The notes under the pieces were generated by a model. It was not told the origin of the DNA. It saw nothing but the letters and a program-made list of their open reading frames with translations, and did not search any database. From contig JAQMWT010000333.1 of NCBI GenBank assembly GCA_029834535.1, forward strand, positions 1 to 64,000: 64,000 nt of DNA, given 5' to 3'. The DNA is from Chrysophaeum taylorii (Eukaryota > Sar > Pelagophyceae > Pelagomonadales > Pelagomonadaceae). Positions 29,225-40,008 of the stretch are shown one piece after another (positions within the stretch are counted from its first letter, which is position 1; every line of letters begins with the position of its first letter). Both the position numbers and the translations under genes were made by a program.

Positions 29225-31902
29225 GGCGATAGTGGATGAAGGGCGCTCACGACGGAATCTTTTATTTCCTTCAGTCGCTTGATTTCGTCGCGTCGCGTTT
29301 GTAGTTGTCGTGCTTGGCTTTCATCTGGCGAAAAGGCAACGCGGGTCACGGCGAGCGTCTTCGTCGCGTCGTCTCTTTCGCGAATGGGAATGGCCTCAGT
29401 AGGCCGGCGAGTGTCGATCCAGAGGTCGCGGAATCGCGTTCGATAACGAATCATGCGTGCTGCGACCTCGTTGTTAAAAGTTGGCTCGAAGTTTTGGATC
29501 GCGGTGTGACGCCCGACCGCGACGGCTCGCTTCCGGCGATGTGCGGGATCTTGGTCATTTTTTGGGCCGCGCAGGCAAGCGTCTGTCTCGAGTGTAGCAT
29601 AAAAGCGGGCGAACGTCGAACCTCTTGGTTCGAATGGCCGTGTGCCTTCGCGCAAAATCCAGGGCTCGAAGGCTGCGGCGTAAAGAACGAGGGTGCGTTC
29701 CGCTTGTTTCTTGGATTGTGTTTTGGTCGCTGGTCGCGTGCCGACGTAGGAGAGGGAGGCGGACTTTGCTCTTCGGACGAGGAGATGAGTTGCGCGCAAA
29801 GGGTGCGGTTCTCGAAGGACGAATCGATAGACGGGACGTCCAGGATTGTCGTCGGCTCCGTCGGCGTAGGCGGCGGCGGCTCGCGATGCGGCGATGGGGC
29901 CGACGATGCTGTAGTGGTAGAAATAATCTCGATATCTGTCGAGCCAATCACGGTCTGTATCGTTCGCGAGGCGTAGTTGAAAGAGGCGTGCAAATTCGGT
30001 TGCGTTCACATCGACGAGACGCTCGTCGCGCCAGGCGTAGGTCTCGGGTTGCGTGATGAGCACGGTGTTGCGTTCGCCGTTTTCGATCGTGACGAAGATT
30101 CGCGAGAACATATACTTTTCACGAAGGCTTTTGTCTGGAAATAGGCGGTCTGCGTTTTCTCGCAGCGTGGCATCTAACGCGACATCGTCAACTTCGACGT
30201 TGTCGTCGTCGTCGTGGATTTCGTCCGCTTCATGTTGATAATTATTTTCGTTGTCGTCATCGCTCTCGGTTTCACCGATTTGTTCTTGATAGCGTTTTTT
30301 CTGTTGCCACAAAAAAGTGACGTGGTCCGCGGTCGAAAAGGGGACGTCTTTGCGAGAAGAATACGACAAGTCGAGCCCGAGAACGATACCTGCAGCTTCG
30401 ACGCTCTCGAGTTCGTCACACTGCGAGTTGACGATGCGCTGCGCGAGTTGTTTTGCAAACGTGCTTTTGACCGCGTCGTCGTCCGCGTGTGGGGATGTCT
30501 TGTATTCTTTCACAATGTCCCAAGCGTCGGCGAAGAGGGACGCTGCGTATGTGATTTGCAACACGTGTTTTGAGCCGTATTTCGACAGGTAGAGGGCGGC
30601 TTCCTTGGCGGTGGCGCCGATTCCCATCGACTGGGCGTTGAGGTTGCTAGCTTGAGCGAGAACCGCTATTTCGTTGTAGTCCGGAATGAGCGCGTTGCGG
30701 CATTCGAAATCCTTCGATGTCCAGGCACCGAAGAGTTTCCGCAAGCTGGCGCGGACGTCGGGTCGTTCTAAGGACGCCTCGGACGCGATCTCGTCGAGGT
30801 GTTTCAAGATTTTTTCGTATCCTGGACGTCCCAAAGTGGCACCGATGGGCCGTTCCTTCTGGATAAATTGTGCGAGCAATGTTCGTCGGTCCCAATCTCC
30901 GTTGGTGCTCGGTTGGCCATTTGCATCGAAGTCGTCGAATCGGAAGCCGTTCTGAACGCGCACTCGGAGTTGCCAAAACTCTTCGATGCTGCGTTCTTCG
31001 TGGGTAGCCGATTCCGACAAAAGAGGGCGATGCACGTCGAAGACGATGGGTCGTTCGTCCTGATTGTCGAAGTGAAGCCCGGATTCCGTACCGATCCGCG
31101 CGATGTCGGTAGTTGCCTCAACACCGACGAGGTGCCGTATCTCGTCTTCGTGGTGTCGGTCACGATGCTTCTCGTAGCAGAAGCAACGTATGTCGACGTG
31201 GTGCGCGTTATCGTTCATGGTCGCGTAATTTTTGTCGCAATTTTTCGTGAGTTGGAAGATGAGCTTGGGCACGTTGTGGCTGCACGGATGGCCGAGTCGA
31301 CAGCCCGCGTTATTAGTTTTTTCGCACGTGTTTTGATGTTGGCGCGTCATCGTGTGGTGTACGACTCGAAGAGCTCGATGTTCGAGTTCGGCGGATTGGG
31401 CGTTTCGTGCGATCATCAAATCGCCTCGTTCTTTGATTCGTGGTAGGCGAAACGCGCGCTCGGCGACGTCGACGGCGTGGTATGTGTAGGGCGAGTGCCC
31501 TCGAATTTGAGTGTTGCGAGCTTCGATCATGGCGTCTCGGAGATCCGCACGATGCACAATGAAGGCCAACATGCGAGGAGGGAGACCTCCATATAAAATC
31601 GAGTGGCCGTGTTGGGCCATTCTTTTGGTGGATTCGACAACCATGCGCATCGCAATCGCGCGTCCGAAGAGACCTGCAGGTTGACGACGCAGTTCTTCGT
31701 CTTTGAGCGGACTTTCGTCTAAGCGCAGGAGATTTCGTCGTATGTTTCGGTTGTTGAAGTCGAAAACGAGCGCAGTGGCAACGGGGTTGTCGCTCGCCAG
31801 TTGGTTGAGCTTCGTATCGTCGAGCACGATTCGAGCTTCGGTCGGGGTGGTCGTCGTTTGGCCGCGCGAGTTGGTCGAGTATCTTGCGCGTATTCGGATC
31901 AT
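29221..31902 (-). pseudogene. Helitron Rep domain (HUH nuclease), main part
   Basis: 893-codon reverse-strand frame, part of a single Rep-helicase protein. It carries the HUH metal-binding motif 'AQHGHSILYGGLPPRM' (His 98 and His 100, about 31603-31611) within 'FGRAIAMRMVVE', the Cys/His segment 'CRLGHPCSHNVPK' (about residue 201-213), and the two catalytic tyrosines in 'AKEAALYLSKYGSKHVLQ' (Tyr 438 and Tyr 442, about 30577-30591). Rolling-circle Rep proteins of Helitrons use exactly these. The methionine at 31902 is not a true start: the protein enters from the upstream frame by a one-base frameshift around 31800-31905. Confidence 0.85.
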
Positions 31903-32839
31903 CGAGACACGGAAAGTTTCCGTGTTTTGTGAAAGCGTACGCGAGACAAAGGACGCCGTCGTTATGGGCGTCGTCCATGGCGTGGGTGATGAAGACCGCT
32001 CCTGGTCCGTAGTTTCTCATGTCGTTCATCACATTTCTCGTCTCGGCGTCGCGCTCGGCACTGCTCCACGGTACTTTCCCGGAAGGGAAGTGCATGAAGT
32101 TGTGAGCTTGCTTGAGGAGATGGTTGGCCTCTTTCGTCTTCGGTTTTTTTTTTGCAAATTCGAGTCTGCTCCTGAAATCGGGGTGTGTCACCAGCTCTTT
32201 GAATTTGTCGAACTCCGCAGAGTTGGCGTACATGCTGCCAGCAACAGCCCGACTCGCTTCGTGACAGCGGATCGTGTTGGCACGCATAAACAATAGTGGC
32301 ATCGAGTGCGCAAATCGACAATCGAAGACGAGCGCGAGCTGACGGTACTTGTCAGGTGGTATGATCTTGTTGCGCGTGATATCGCGACGCGCAACAAATA
32401 GGTGGAAGACCGCGTCGTAGAGCGCTTGTGGAAATCCAGCATAATAATCAAGGGGGACGATGGCTCGGCGTAGCTCGTAGCGTCGTTCTTTGTCTTCGAC
32501 GATTCCGGTCTCTTTTGACGAAGACTCGTCGACACGGTTCTGCATGATGTCCTTCGCCGTCGCCTCCATGCTTTCAAGGATGACCGTCGCGGTTTGCTCC
32601 GGTCGGGGTAAAATACCGACGTGACCAACATCCGTATGGGTTGAGTTGTCGTCCTCGTTCGCGACGTCGTCGTCGTTGTCCTTCAATTGGTCGGCGTCGC
32701 CTCGAGGTCGTTTTCTTTCGTCTAGTGCACGATGATGGTCGCTTTGGGCAGTGGCTCGGACGTTTGCGACGTCAGATGGCATCGCAACTTCGTCAAGTTT
32801 CGTGTCTTGCACGCGACGCGCTTTTTGTTTGAGGACCTC
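31903..32839 (-). pseudogene. Helitron Rep-helicase, N-terminal domain continued
   Basis: Reverse-strand coding from the copia A insertion (target ACCTC at 32835-32839) to the frameshift before Rep. 'VLKQKARRVQDTKLDEVAMP' follows the insertion in frame with the part at 55745. It has an acidic linker (about 32600-32700) and then Helitron N-terminal domain blocks: 'DYYAGFPQALYDAVFHLFVA', 'FMRANTIRCHEASRAVAGSM' and 'GPGAVFITHAMDDAHNDGVL' (the conserved 'G.p.lFiT' strand). Apparent coding to the right of 32839 is LTR sequence. Confidence 0.8.
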
Positions 32840-33248
32840 TGGAGAGATTTGACCCTCTCCGGGTACATGGTAGAGACTGCGTGCAGTCTTAGTTAGGCGT
32901 GTACAGACCATTCCGCTTGCCACATGCTACTACACAAGGTAGGGATTTAAGCCCTAACTCCTCAAGGACATTAGGTCCCATAGAAGCGCTTACACTGACA
33001 ACGAGGAACGAAGCCTCTGTTAATTAAACAGAAAGCCCCGTACCTGACGGTACGCACCTGGAGGCCTACTCCATGCTGGAAAAGAGCTTCAGACTGGGTT
33101 CTTCATAGTCATGAAAATATAATTGCGGAGGGTAAGGAAAGAAGGACGGGAGGGACGAGGGAAAGCCGTATTACGGAGAGAAGACCCTCGTGTAGAGATA
33201 GGTGTGAAATGTTCCAGTGTCGCACACATAATAGTGTAGCTCTCTGGA
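32840..33248 (-). repeat. 3' LTR of copia A
   Basis: 409 bp; on the forward strand it reads TGGAGAGATTTGACCC to GTAGCTCTCTGGA. In element orientation it starts TCCAGAGAGCTAC and ends TCTCTCCA. Confidence 0.9.
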
Positions 33249-33256
33249 CCCCCTCA
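33249..33256 (-). promoter_or_regulatory. Polypurine tract of copia A
   Basis: Reverse-strand TTGAGGGGG directly precedes the 3' LTR, as required for plus-strand priming. Confidence 0.8.
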
Positions 33257-33473
33257 ACGTGTGAACATGGTTTGTGCATTTCGGACGTTCTTGAAGCGGA
33301 ACTCGTGCAATATACATGAGAACAGTGAACAGTGGAACAAACAACAACAGAACAGGACAAATTAATTATGATGTCGAGCGTGTTGTGATGTTGCGCAAAG
33401 AAGCTGTATCGGTATCCACAACACCAGATGTGTGGTCCAATTCATCCTCTCTATTATCGTCCAGTTCCTTTAA
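33257..33473 (-). other. 3' untranslated region of copia A
   Basis: About 220 bp between the ORF3b stop and the polypurine tract; no ORF assigned. Confidence 0.6.
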
Positions 33474-34373
33474 CTATGGAGAAGACGAATTATGATCATC
33501 AGAGGATAGGTCGTTAGCAGTGTTGGTATTGTGCGTGGTCATTGCATCACTCAAGGTGACCAAGGGTGACATGACAGACGAAAGGAAAGACATAGCAGCA
33601 TCTGGTGTAAGAGCGTGTAGATCCAATGCAGGAATAACACGATCATGTGCATCAGACATAGCTGTGTGGAGGTGATGAGCTGCTGCGTCGATTTGAACTC
33701 GCTGTGCCTCATTATACGTATCTGGAGGGAGCTGTCCAATAGACGAGATAAGCGACCGAGAAATGATATGGACAAATACAGCAGAGGTCGGTATTATGGT
33801 GTTCTGATGCATTTGAAGACTTGACAAAATGTTATCTAATAAAGAGACATGTTTAATGTTCTCGGTCACTTGAGTATTAAGGGCTTCGTTGTTTTCTTGC
33901 AACTGTGTGAGAGACGTTAGAGCAAGCGATAGTTGATGTTCTCGTGCCATCAATTGCTGTTCGGTGTTAGCGAGACGTAGGGATAAGGACTGAGTCTCTT
34001 CTTTTAATTGGTGTAAGGATGCAGCCATATTATCGTTAGCTTTATCTGGCGTGGGCTCAGCGGGTGGATTATCGATTGGCGCTGGTGACACATCTTCAGA
34101 AGGGGTATTATTAGAGAAAGTGTCAATGATATGGGATGGGTAGCCAACCTGGATTAACACGTTTTTAAATGCTAGTTGTTGATTAGGTGGAAGTTGGTGA
34201 AGGTAGTGTAGCATTGGCGGTACCGTCTCGGAAGAAGTTGCGTCAAGTTGATGAGACACATCGTTAACAAAGCGTTCGATGAGCACGCTAAGTAACTCCT
34301 CAGGATTGGTAACTACGCAGGTTTTATCTTCCACATATTGTAACAAAGACCAAGCTGCCACAAGCAATCTCAA
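33474..34373 (-). CDS. Copia A ORF3b, coiled-coil protein
   Basis: Extra ORF of up to 299 residues, at the 3' end of the element. The N-terminal part ('NPEELLSVLIERFVNDVSHQ') is helical. A proline-rich joint (about residues 90-110) precedes a strong coiled coil (about 115-190: 'LHQLKEETQSLSLRLANTEQ', 'LTQLQENNEALNTQVTENI'). The C-terminal third is helical and ends in a Ser/Asp-rich tail. It overlaps ORF3a by ~50 bp in another frame. The position after RNase H is that of env-like ORFs in some plant copia (Sirevirus) elements, but no signal peptide or fusion-type domain is seen. Confidence 0.7.
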   Translation of the reverse strand: MRLLVAAWSLLQYVEDKTCVVTNPEELLSVLIERFVNDVSHQLDATSSETVPPMLHYLHQLPPNQQLAFKNVLIQVGYPSHIIDTFSNNTPSEDVSPAPIDNPPAEPTPDKANDNMAASLHQLKEETQSLSLRLANTEQQLMAREHQLSLALTSLTQLQENNEALNTQVTENIKHVSLLDNILSSLQMHQNTIIPTSAVFVHIISRSLISSIGQLPPDTYNEAQRVQIDAAAHHLHTAMSDAHDRVIPALDLHALTPDAAMSFLSSVMSPLVTLSDAMTTHNTNTANDLSSDDHNSSSP

Positions 34374-35376
34374 GATTTACACTCGAAATGAAGGGCAGCT
34401 GCAGTAAGAGCATGGTGTTAGCGTCAGGATTGACGAGAATTTTATATGCATCAACGTTATGGGATGTTGCAGTCTGCATGATTGCCTCTTTGAGCAGCCT
34501 GTTAATAGCAATGGACTTTCCAAGGCGTAGGATTATAGCGCGTATGTGGGCAGCTGGATCATTATAACACGAAAGCTGGAAGGGCTGCTGATTATTGCGA
34601 ATTAACGCTATCCCATGATTCGACAAGTTACACATCACACAAATCAACAAAAAGAAAGGGCGCGGTACATCGAAGCAGTGCGATGCATGTTGCTCAGAAG
34701 CGAGATGATCCTCAATAATTTGGCGAATCCTGTCGGTTTCAAGCTCATATACAGTACAGATGATGAGCACAAAGGGTGTGCCTGGCATATCAGTTTTGTT
34801 GTAGCACTTTGTACACGCCACATGCACTTTGACAACCCCTTTAATGGGTGGAAAGCGGTGAAAGCGAATGCCTTCATTAGGAGATATAGAGGGGGCATTC
34901 CGAATGCGCTTTGCTTCGACGCACAGCAGTGAACTAAGATATTGGATATCGTCCACAAAGTCTGTCTGTTGTGCTTCGGTAGGCAGCTGCTGCACAGACT
35001 TAAGCCAACACTGAGGATTTTTATGTTGAGGGACGAGGAAGATTGGCGGGGATGCACCAAGGCCAGATGTGTTCCCTGACATCATCGCAAGTGCGTCAAA
35101 TTTGCAATGTTTAAGCAGGAAATACTCCGACTTTGATGGTTGCGATTTATACGGTTGTTGGACAGATGCCTCGGGTGCATTAGGCGCAACGGGCGTAGAT
35201 TGATGTCCTTGAGCCACCGACAAATAGGTTTGATGCTTCCGACTAGGGGAACTAGTCGGTGCAGCACTTGGAGTTAGAGCATTAAAAGGTGGGGATAGTG
35301 ACAGTGCACCACCACGACCACGGTTCAGGGTAGAATGGCGCCGGCTCGCAGCATCTTTGTTTTTAGTGGGATTCAT
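34324..35376 (-). CDS. Copia A ORF3a (unknown)
   Basis: Extra ORF between RNase H and ORF3b. The frame opens at 35418, but the methionine at 35376 ('MNPTKNKDAASRRHSTLNRG') is the more natural start. The first ~100 residues are basic, Ser/Pro/Gln-rich and probably disordered. The rest looks folded, with Cys pairs ('VACTKCYNKTD', 'LLICVMCNLSNHG') and hydrophobic strands such as 'PFVLIICTVYELE'. No known family. Its end overlaps ORF3b, where the homologous B region is continuous, so one frameshift may be present. Confidence 0.65.
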   Translation of the reverse strand: MNPTKNKDAASRRHSTLNRGRGGALSLSPPFNALTPSAAPTSSPSRKHQTYLSVAQGHQSTPVAPNAPEASVQQPYKSQPSKSEYFLLKHCKFDALAMMSGNTSGLGASPPIFLVPQHKNPQCWLKSVQQLPTEAQQTDFVDDIQYLSSLLCVEAKRIRNAPSISPNEGIRFHRFPPIKGVVKVHVACTKCYNKTDMPGTPFVLIICTVYELETDRIRQIIEDHLASEQHASHCFDVPRPFFLLICVMCNLSNHGIALIRNNQQPFQLSCYNDPAAHIRAIILRLGKSIAINRLLKEAIMQTATSHNVDAYKILVNPDANTMLLLQLPFISSVNLEIACGSLVFVTICGR

Positions 35377-35492
35377 CGTGAAAAGAATATCCACATCACA
35401 TCTTTCATTGCATTTCACATTTTAGCGAGCCAGTATTCCTTTGCATAGCAGGGTTAGTTTAGAGGCAGTTTGGACAGAATGAAGGGTAAGGA

Positions 35493-38400
35493 TTAACTAT
35501 CTTGTTGAGCTATGGGTTGTTGTAAGCCGAGTAACGTGCGAAATCTGCTCAAGAGCGGAGCTCCAAAGGGTTTAGTAAATCCATCGGCGATATTATGGGT
35601 ACCAGAAACATGATGTAGACGTATACGTTTTAACTGTACGTAGTCACGAATACGGAACCAGCGTGTGCTGATAGCTTTGGCCTTAGTCGCACTGTCGGGA
35701 TTGTTGGAAAGATGAATAGCAGAGGCAGAATCTCCCAGTATAGGACTGTTACGTATGAACGACATGTCCGATGGGAGGGGATTGTCGTGAGCATCATAAT
35801 CTAGTAGCAAGTCTTTCCCTGAAGGTTGGCGGAGATAGAAGTGAGGATTTATAGCGAATGCCATTTCTGTTAACAATTTGCGTAACCAGACCACATCATC
35901 GGCACACATATTAAGGGCGATAAGTTCACTCTCATGCGTAGAAGTAGCTGTAATAGGCTGCAACTTAGACTTCCAAGTAATGAGAGAACCAAACAAAAAG
36001 ATAGCGTAACCGGTTGTAGATTTGCGGTCTTGTTCATAAGAGGGTGCATTATCGGCATCTACGAACGCGACCAGTGGATCAAAATTACCTGAATTAACTT
36101 GTTCTTTAGTGTAATCCAACATGGTGGCCATGTCAGTACGATTACCGATAAGAAGTCGAAGATGGTCCATTAGAGCGGAAGAACCAGAGTAGTACCAGAG
36201 GCGAAGATTACGATTTTCGGGCTTGCGCAAGTAGCGGAGCGTTCCTGTTAGTACTTGAACATGTAGAAATGCTGGATTATGCATTCCTCGAGAGCAACGA
36301 CTAAGACTTTGTGATAGATCGGGGCGACAGGCCAATTGGACAAACGTGAGCTTGCCGAGTAGAGTAGAGAAGGTATGGAGGATGAACTTGTCCATATCCG
36401 AAGATGGCTCTCCAGTTTTATACGTGGTTGATGGTGACATCGGTGTGGAAGTGGGACGTAACTGCATTAAAATGGGGTACTCTTCGAACAATGCATCAAG
36501 TTTAGCCTGACAGTCCAGTGATATAGAACCATCAGTTGTACGCGTTATGCGCATGCCTAGGAGAGTATGGACTTCCTCGAAGGTGTCGACTGAGTATTCC
36601 TTTTTCAGGGCTTGCTGGAACTCACGACGTAGAGTTTCCGAAGTGCAAGTAATGACGACGTCGTCTACTGAGAGTGTGCAAATTAGAAATGTAGCGTCAG
36701 CTTGGACTTTAGCGTAAATGCATGTGTCTGTTCGAAATCGTGTATAGCCTAATGAATCAAAGAAGCCGTTTATGGTTTGATTCCAAAGGGCAGGGCTCTG
36801 ACGTAATCCATAGAGAGATTTAAGTAGCTTTGGGAGACGACGGCCTTGGTATTTAGTATCTTCGGGATCGAGAAGGTAAATGCCTTGTGGCAGTTTGACA
36901 TAGACATGAGAATCGATGGGAGCTTGAACAAAAGCGTTAGGGACGTCGACATGGTAGACTGGAAGTCGCAGATGAGCTGCTAGCGCCAGAACACAACGGA
37001 TGCCAGTAAGCTGTGCCATAGGGCTGAATGTGTTGAAAAAATCGGTGCCCAGAGAGGCTAAGAATCCTCGTAGGACCAGGCGTGCTTTATGTTTAATGTA
37101 CTGACCAGCAGCGTTGGTTTTTATACGTAGGACGAGGCGGGTGTCAATAGGCTTTGAGTTGACCATTGGCAGCGCTAGTTTAAAGCAGCCAAACTTAACA
37201 ATATCAAAAATCTCCTTGGAGATGGCAGCAACATAAGCTTTGCGATCAGCGTCTGAGAGACCTTTGAGGCAGTTCAACTCATATTCATCAATTTTGATAT
37301 CTTTGGCTTGAATCTTGTATTCGTCCGAACCAACCGTGCTGGGGTCATGAGTCGTCGTCAGATGAGTAATTGCGTAAGAAGCGACATTATCGTGCAGATG
37401 AGCGTGATCGGGATCTTCGACGAGTTGAACAACTAGTAGAGGAGCATCACCAAGGTGGGCCTCAATGTAATGCGATTGCACGGTGATATAGTCTTCGATG
37501 GCGGAGAGATGAGGCTCGGAGGCACCATAAGAAGCATCATTATGATCCAAAATGGAGTGGGGCGTGAACAAAGCATAAACATATTGAGCGGGAGGAACTT
37601 GAAAGGCGTGAGCATGTTCAGAAATTAAATGAACGAGAGCTCGAGGAAGGTGAAAGTCTGCAAGGTTGACGTCGTCGCAGAAGTGAACATGAGGAGCATC
37701 AGGCGATGGGTGGCTATGGCTCCTATGACACATAACTGAAGAGGACTGTGAAATCGCTTGGTGCACATGGTGATGAAGGGATGGTGTAAATTCCCCCTCT
37801 GGAGGTATAGCCGTCCAGTGGATGCCATGAGCAAGATGAAGGGAGTGGAGGGTGGGGTCGCAGAAAGTTATGTACTGCTTGGAGAGGTCATACTTGAAGT
37901 CGGCAAGCGTACCACCGGCTTGTTTATAAGCGGCAACAGTAGGCGAGGCAATACGAGTAAGAACATCCTTGAGATTGGTTTTGCGACGAGGCTGAGGGTG
38001 ATGAGGACCACGGGTGAGACGGAGGACATCCTGGGAATAGAGAGACCGATAAGATGGGAGAAGTGGCAGAGTGTCAGAAGACACTTCAGATGTAGGTGTG
38101 GTGGCGGAAGTAGCGGGTGCAGAAGCAGCTGGAGCACATGCGGGAGCGGGAGAGGGAGCATGGAGATGAGTAGAAGGAGTCCCCCTCTCATGGTCAGTGT
38201 CTGTAGGCATAGCATTCCCCCTATGCGCCGCATCATTGGGGGTGCTGTGAACAGAGAAGGGAATGTCGGGTGAAGGTGCGGGAGGTGGATGCTGTTCATA
38301 ATCGGGAGAAGATTTAGAAATAAGATGAGGAAAAGTCAGTTTAGAGGAAACACGGACTTGACCATTTTCGGGATTGAGGACAACATCGGCTAAATGATCA

Positions 38401-39056
38401 ACGTGAGGTGTTATTAAAGGGTTTATAACGTTAGCACCACATAAGTAGATATAGGGACGACATCGAGGTTCATATTTATGAAATTCGTTAGGTTCCAAAC
38501 GCAGATAACAAACAGCACCAAAAGGTTTGAGGTAGTCCTGTTGGGGAACATTACATTGGTCTAACAAAACTTGTTGGGGGGTGAGGACTTTATTATAAAT
38601 ACGTTCGAGGGAAACGTTAGGGAGGAGATTATACGATTGGATGGCATGTATAACAGCCCACGGGTAGTGTGGTGCCGGATCTGTTAGGGGGTGACCTTTA
38701 TAGGATACATTAAGCATATGCCGGAGTCGTGTAGACGCGGCAGTGGCTATGTGACCAACAGCGGCTTCGACTTCATGATTAAAGACATGTAAGTAAGGGG
38801 GGAACGCGGACATATTAATACCATGTTCCACACGAAAGGGGGTTGTAACATGCTGAGATAAATAGGGTTTAAAGGAATCACAATAGATTTGTTTTAGTTG
38901 TACATGAACATAAGTAGAGCAAAAATTGCGGACAAACTCAAGGGCGTTACAAAATTCGCTGGAGTTAGTGCTACGACAAAAGTACACTAACAGAAATTTA
39001 GAAATGAGACACTTGAAAACAATGATATGTCGAAAGGATCCCCATTCCGAGAGCAC
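35493..39056 (-). CDS. Copia A pol: integrase core, RT, RNase H
   Basis: Best-preserved pol in the window: 1,187 open codons. The integrase core starts just upstream (Asp of 'CDGGY' at about 39072). The second Asp is in 'IYCDSFKPYLSQH' (about 38878) and the Glu in 'FNHEVEAAVGHI' (about 38765). A long Pro/Ser/His-rich spacer (38340-37900) leads to RT: 'KHKARLVLRGFLASLGTDF', 'YHVDVPNAFVQAPI', 'KSLYGLRQSPALWN' and catalytic S-V-D-D (36660-36671). RNase H has 'VDADNAPSYEQDRKSTTG', 'STHESELIALN', 'LGDSASAIH' and 'NIADGFTKP'. It ends at a stop at 35493. Ser replacing Tyr in the Y-x-D-D box is shared with B. Confidence 0.9.
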   Translation of the reverse strand: MLSEWGSFRHIIVFKCLISKFLLVYFCRSTNSSEFCNALEFVRNFCSTYVHVQLKQIYCDSFKPYLSQHVTTPFRVEHGINMSAFPPYLHVFNHEVEAAVGHIATAASTRLRHMLNVSYKGHPLTDPAPHYPWAVIHAIQSYNLLPNVSLERIYNKVLTPQQVLLDQCNVPQQDYLKPFGAVCYLRLEPNEFHKYEPRCRPYIYLCGANVINPLITPHVDHLADVVLNPENGQVRVSSKLTFPHLISKSSPDYEQHPPPAPSPDIPFSVHSTPNDAAHRGNAMPTDTDHERGTPSTHLHAPSPAPACAPAASAPATSATTPTSEVSSDTLPLLPSYRSLYSQDVLRLTRGPHHPQPRRKTNLKDVLTRIASPTVAAYKQAGGTLADFKYDLSKQYITFCDPTLHSLHLAHGIHWTAIPPEGEFTPSLHHHVHQAISQSSSVMCHRSHSHPSPDAPHVHFCDDVNLADFHLPRALVHLISEHAHAFQVPPAQYVYALFTPHSILDHNDASYGASEPHLSAIEDYITVQSHYIEAHLGDAPLLVVQLVEDPDHAHLHDNVASYAITHLTTTHDPSTVGSDEYKIQAKDIKIDEYELNCLKGLSDADRKAYVAAISKEIFDIVKFGCFKLALPMVNSKPIDTRLVLRIKTNAAGQYIKHKARLVLRGFLASLGTDFFNTFSPMAQLTGIRCVLALAAHLRLPVYHVDVPNAFVQAPIDSHVYVKLPQGIYLLDPEDTKYQGRRLPKLLKSLYGLRQSPALWNQTINGFFDSLGYTRFRTDTCIYAKVQADATFLICTLSVDDVVITCTSETLRREFQQALKKEYSVDTFEEVHTLLGMRITRTTDGSISLDCQAKLDALFEEYPILMQLRPTSTPMSPSTTYKTGEPSSDMDKFILHTFSTLLGKLTFVQLACRPDLSQSLSRCSRGMHNPAFLHVQVLTGTLRYLRKPENRNLRLWYYSGSSALMDHLRLLIGNRTDMATMLDYTKEQVNSGNFDPLVAFVDADNAPSYEQDRKSTTGYAIFLFGSLITWKSKLQPITATSTHESELIALNMCADDVVWLRKLLTEMAFAINPHFYLRQPSGKDLLLDYDAHDNPLPSDMSFIRNSPILGDSASAIHLSNNPDSATKAKAISTRWFRIRDYVQLKRIRLHHVSGTHNIADGFTKPFGAPLLSRFRTLLGLQQPIAQQDS
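38205..38240 (-). repeat. Copia A repeated junction motif, copy 2 (integrase/RT spacer)
   Basis: Forward-strand TTCCCCCTATGCGCCGCATC followed by ATTGGGGG. It matches 43177-43206 at about 29 of 33 positions. It encodes P-N-D-A-A-H-R-G-N-A on the reverse strand and forms a possible CCCCC/GGGGG hairpin. Confidence 0.75.
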
Positions 39057-40008
39057 AGATACGTAACCACCGTCACATGCCCAGGCTTCACCAGGTTAAA
39101 AATTATTTTCGAACGATGGTTGCTTGGTAAGGTGATGTGGATGAGGAAAGCGTTTTTTTATGAATCGTACAATCCACACAGAACTTACGGTAGGGCACGT
39201 CAGATGGGTGGTGTCCAGGACTGGCAATAACCTGAACAGCTTTTATAGCTTGAGAATCACTAGAATGGTGGATGTTGTGAAAATTGGTGGCTCGTTGTTG
39301 CGCATCTCGAAATGCAAGGGTGCCTCTGGCATAGACTTTCTTATCGAAGGGCGCATGCTTCTCATGGAGCTGTCTTGGCGTTATAAGAGGAATTTGTTTT
39401 TCTTTAGTAGGAGATGATGTATCTGCGGATGAGGTGTTAGAGAGGAAGACATGAGCTACTGAATCGAGATGAAAAGATGGAAGTTCGTGGTTAGAGGCAG
39501 GATTATCACAACATGAAAGTTTTTTATTGGAGATGTAGAACATTGCAATGGAACTCTGGTGTAATAATAAGGATGTATCTGTTGGGAATATATTTGTGAA
39601 GAAAGTTGACCTATAGTTTTTGGTTAGAGAGGCATGATCAGGGTCAAACGATGGTGATAGCATTAATTTACGCAAGTCATAGACAAGCTGACACAAATGT
39701 TTGTAAATTATATGATATGTTCCAGCTGGAATAGCATTCGCGATTATATCACAACATAGGTCCGGGGACAAAGACAGAAGAAAATTGATTTGGTGCGCTG
39801 TAAAGTTATTGGCGCGTGCCAATTCGCGAGTTGAGTAGTGTCGGATGCGATCGAGTCGTGGATCGTACACGAGCATATTAGCAAATCCACGAATGGTAGG
39901 AGTAGGAGTGTATATAGAATGAACTTTGGCACCCATCTTCCTATCGCTTGATGTAATAAAGCCCAGATATCTGCTTTGGGACAGATGCATGTCACTTAAA
40001 GCAAACAT
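39057..40008 (-). pseudogene. Copia A integrase zinc domain and upstream region
   Basis: Reverse-strand frame from 40008: 'ALSDMHLSQSRYLGFITSSD', 'LSPDLCCDIIANAIPAGTYH', 'THEKHAPF'-like spacer, then the zinc region with 'FHNIHHSSDS' (His) and 'YRKFCVDCTIHKK' (Cys pair). It ends out of frame near 39103, shortly before the integrase core, which continues in the frame of the 1,187-codon ORF. One frameshift and one stop separate them. Confidence 0.75.

Noticed and set aside
32840-33248. Coding sequence joined to the Helitron N-terminus across this region
   Set aside because: It is LTR sequence of element A read by chance into the Helitron frame; target duplication ACCTC marks the true boundary. 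The same applies at 55561-55744.
33474-34373. ORF3b of copia A as a retroviral envelope
   Set aside because: No signal peptide, transmembrane anchor or glycoprotein features; it is a helical coiled-coil protein.
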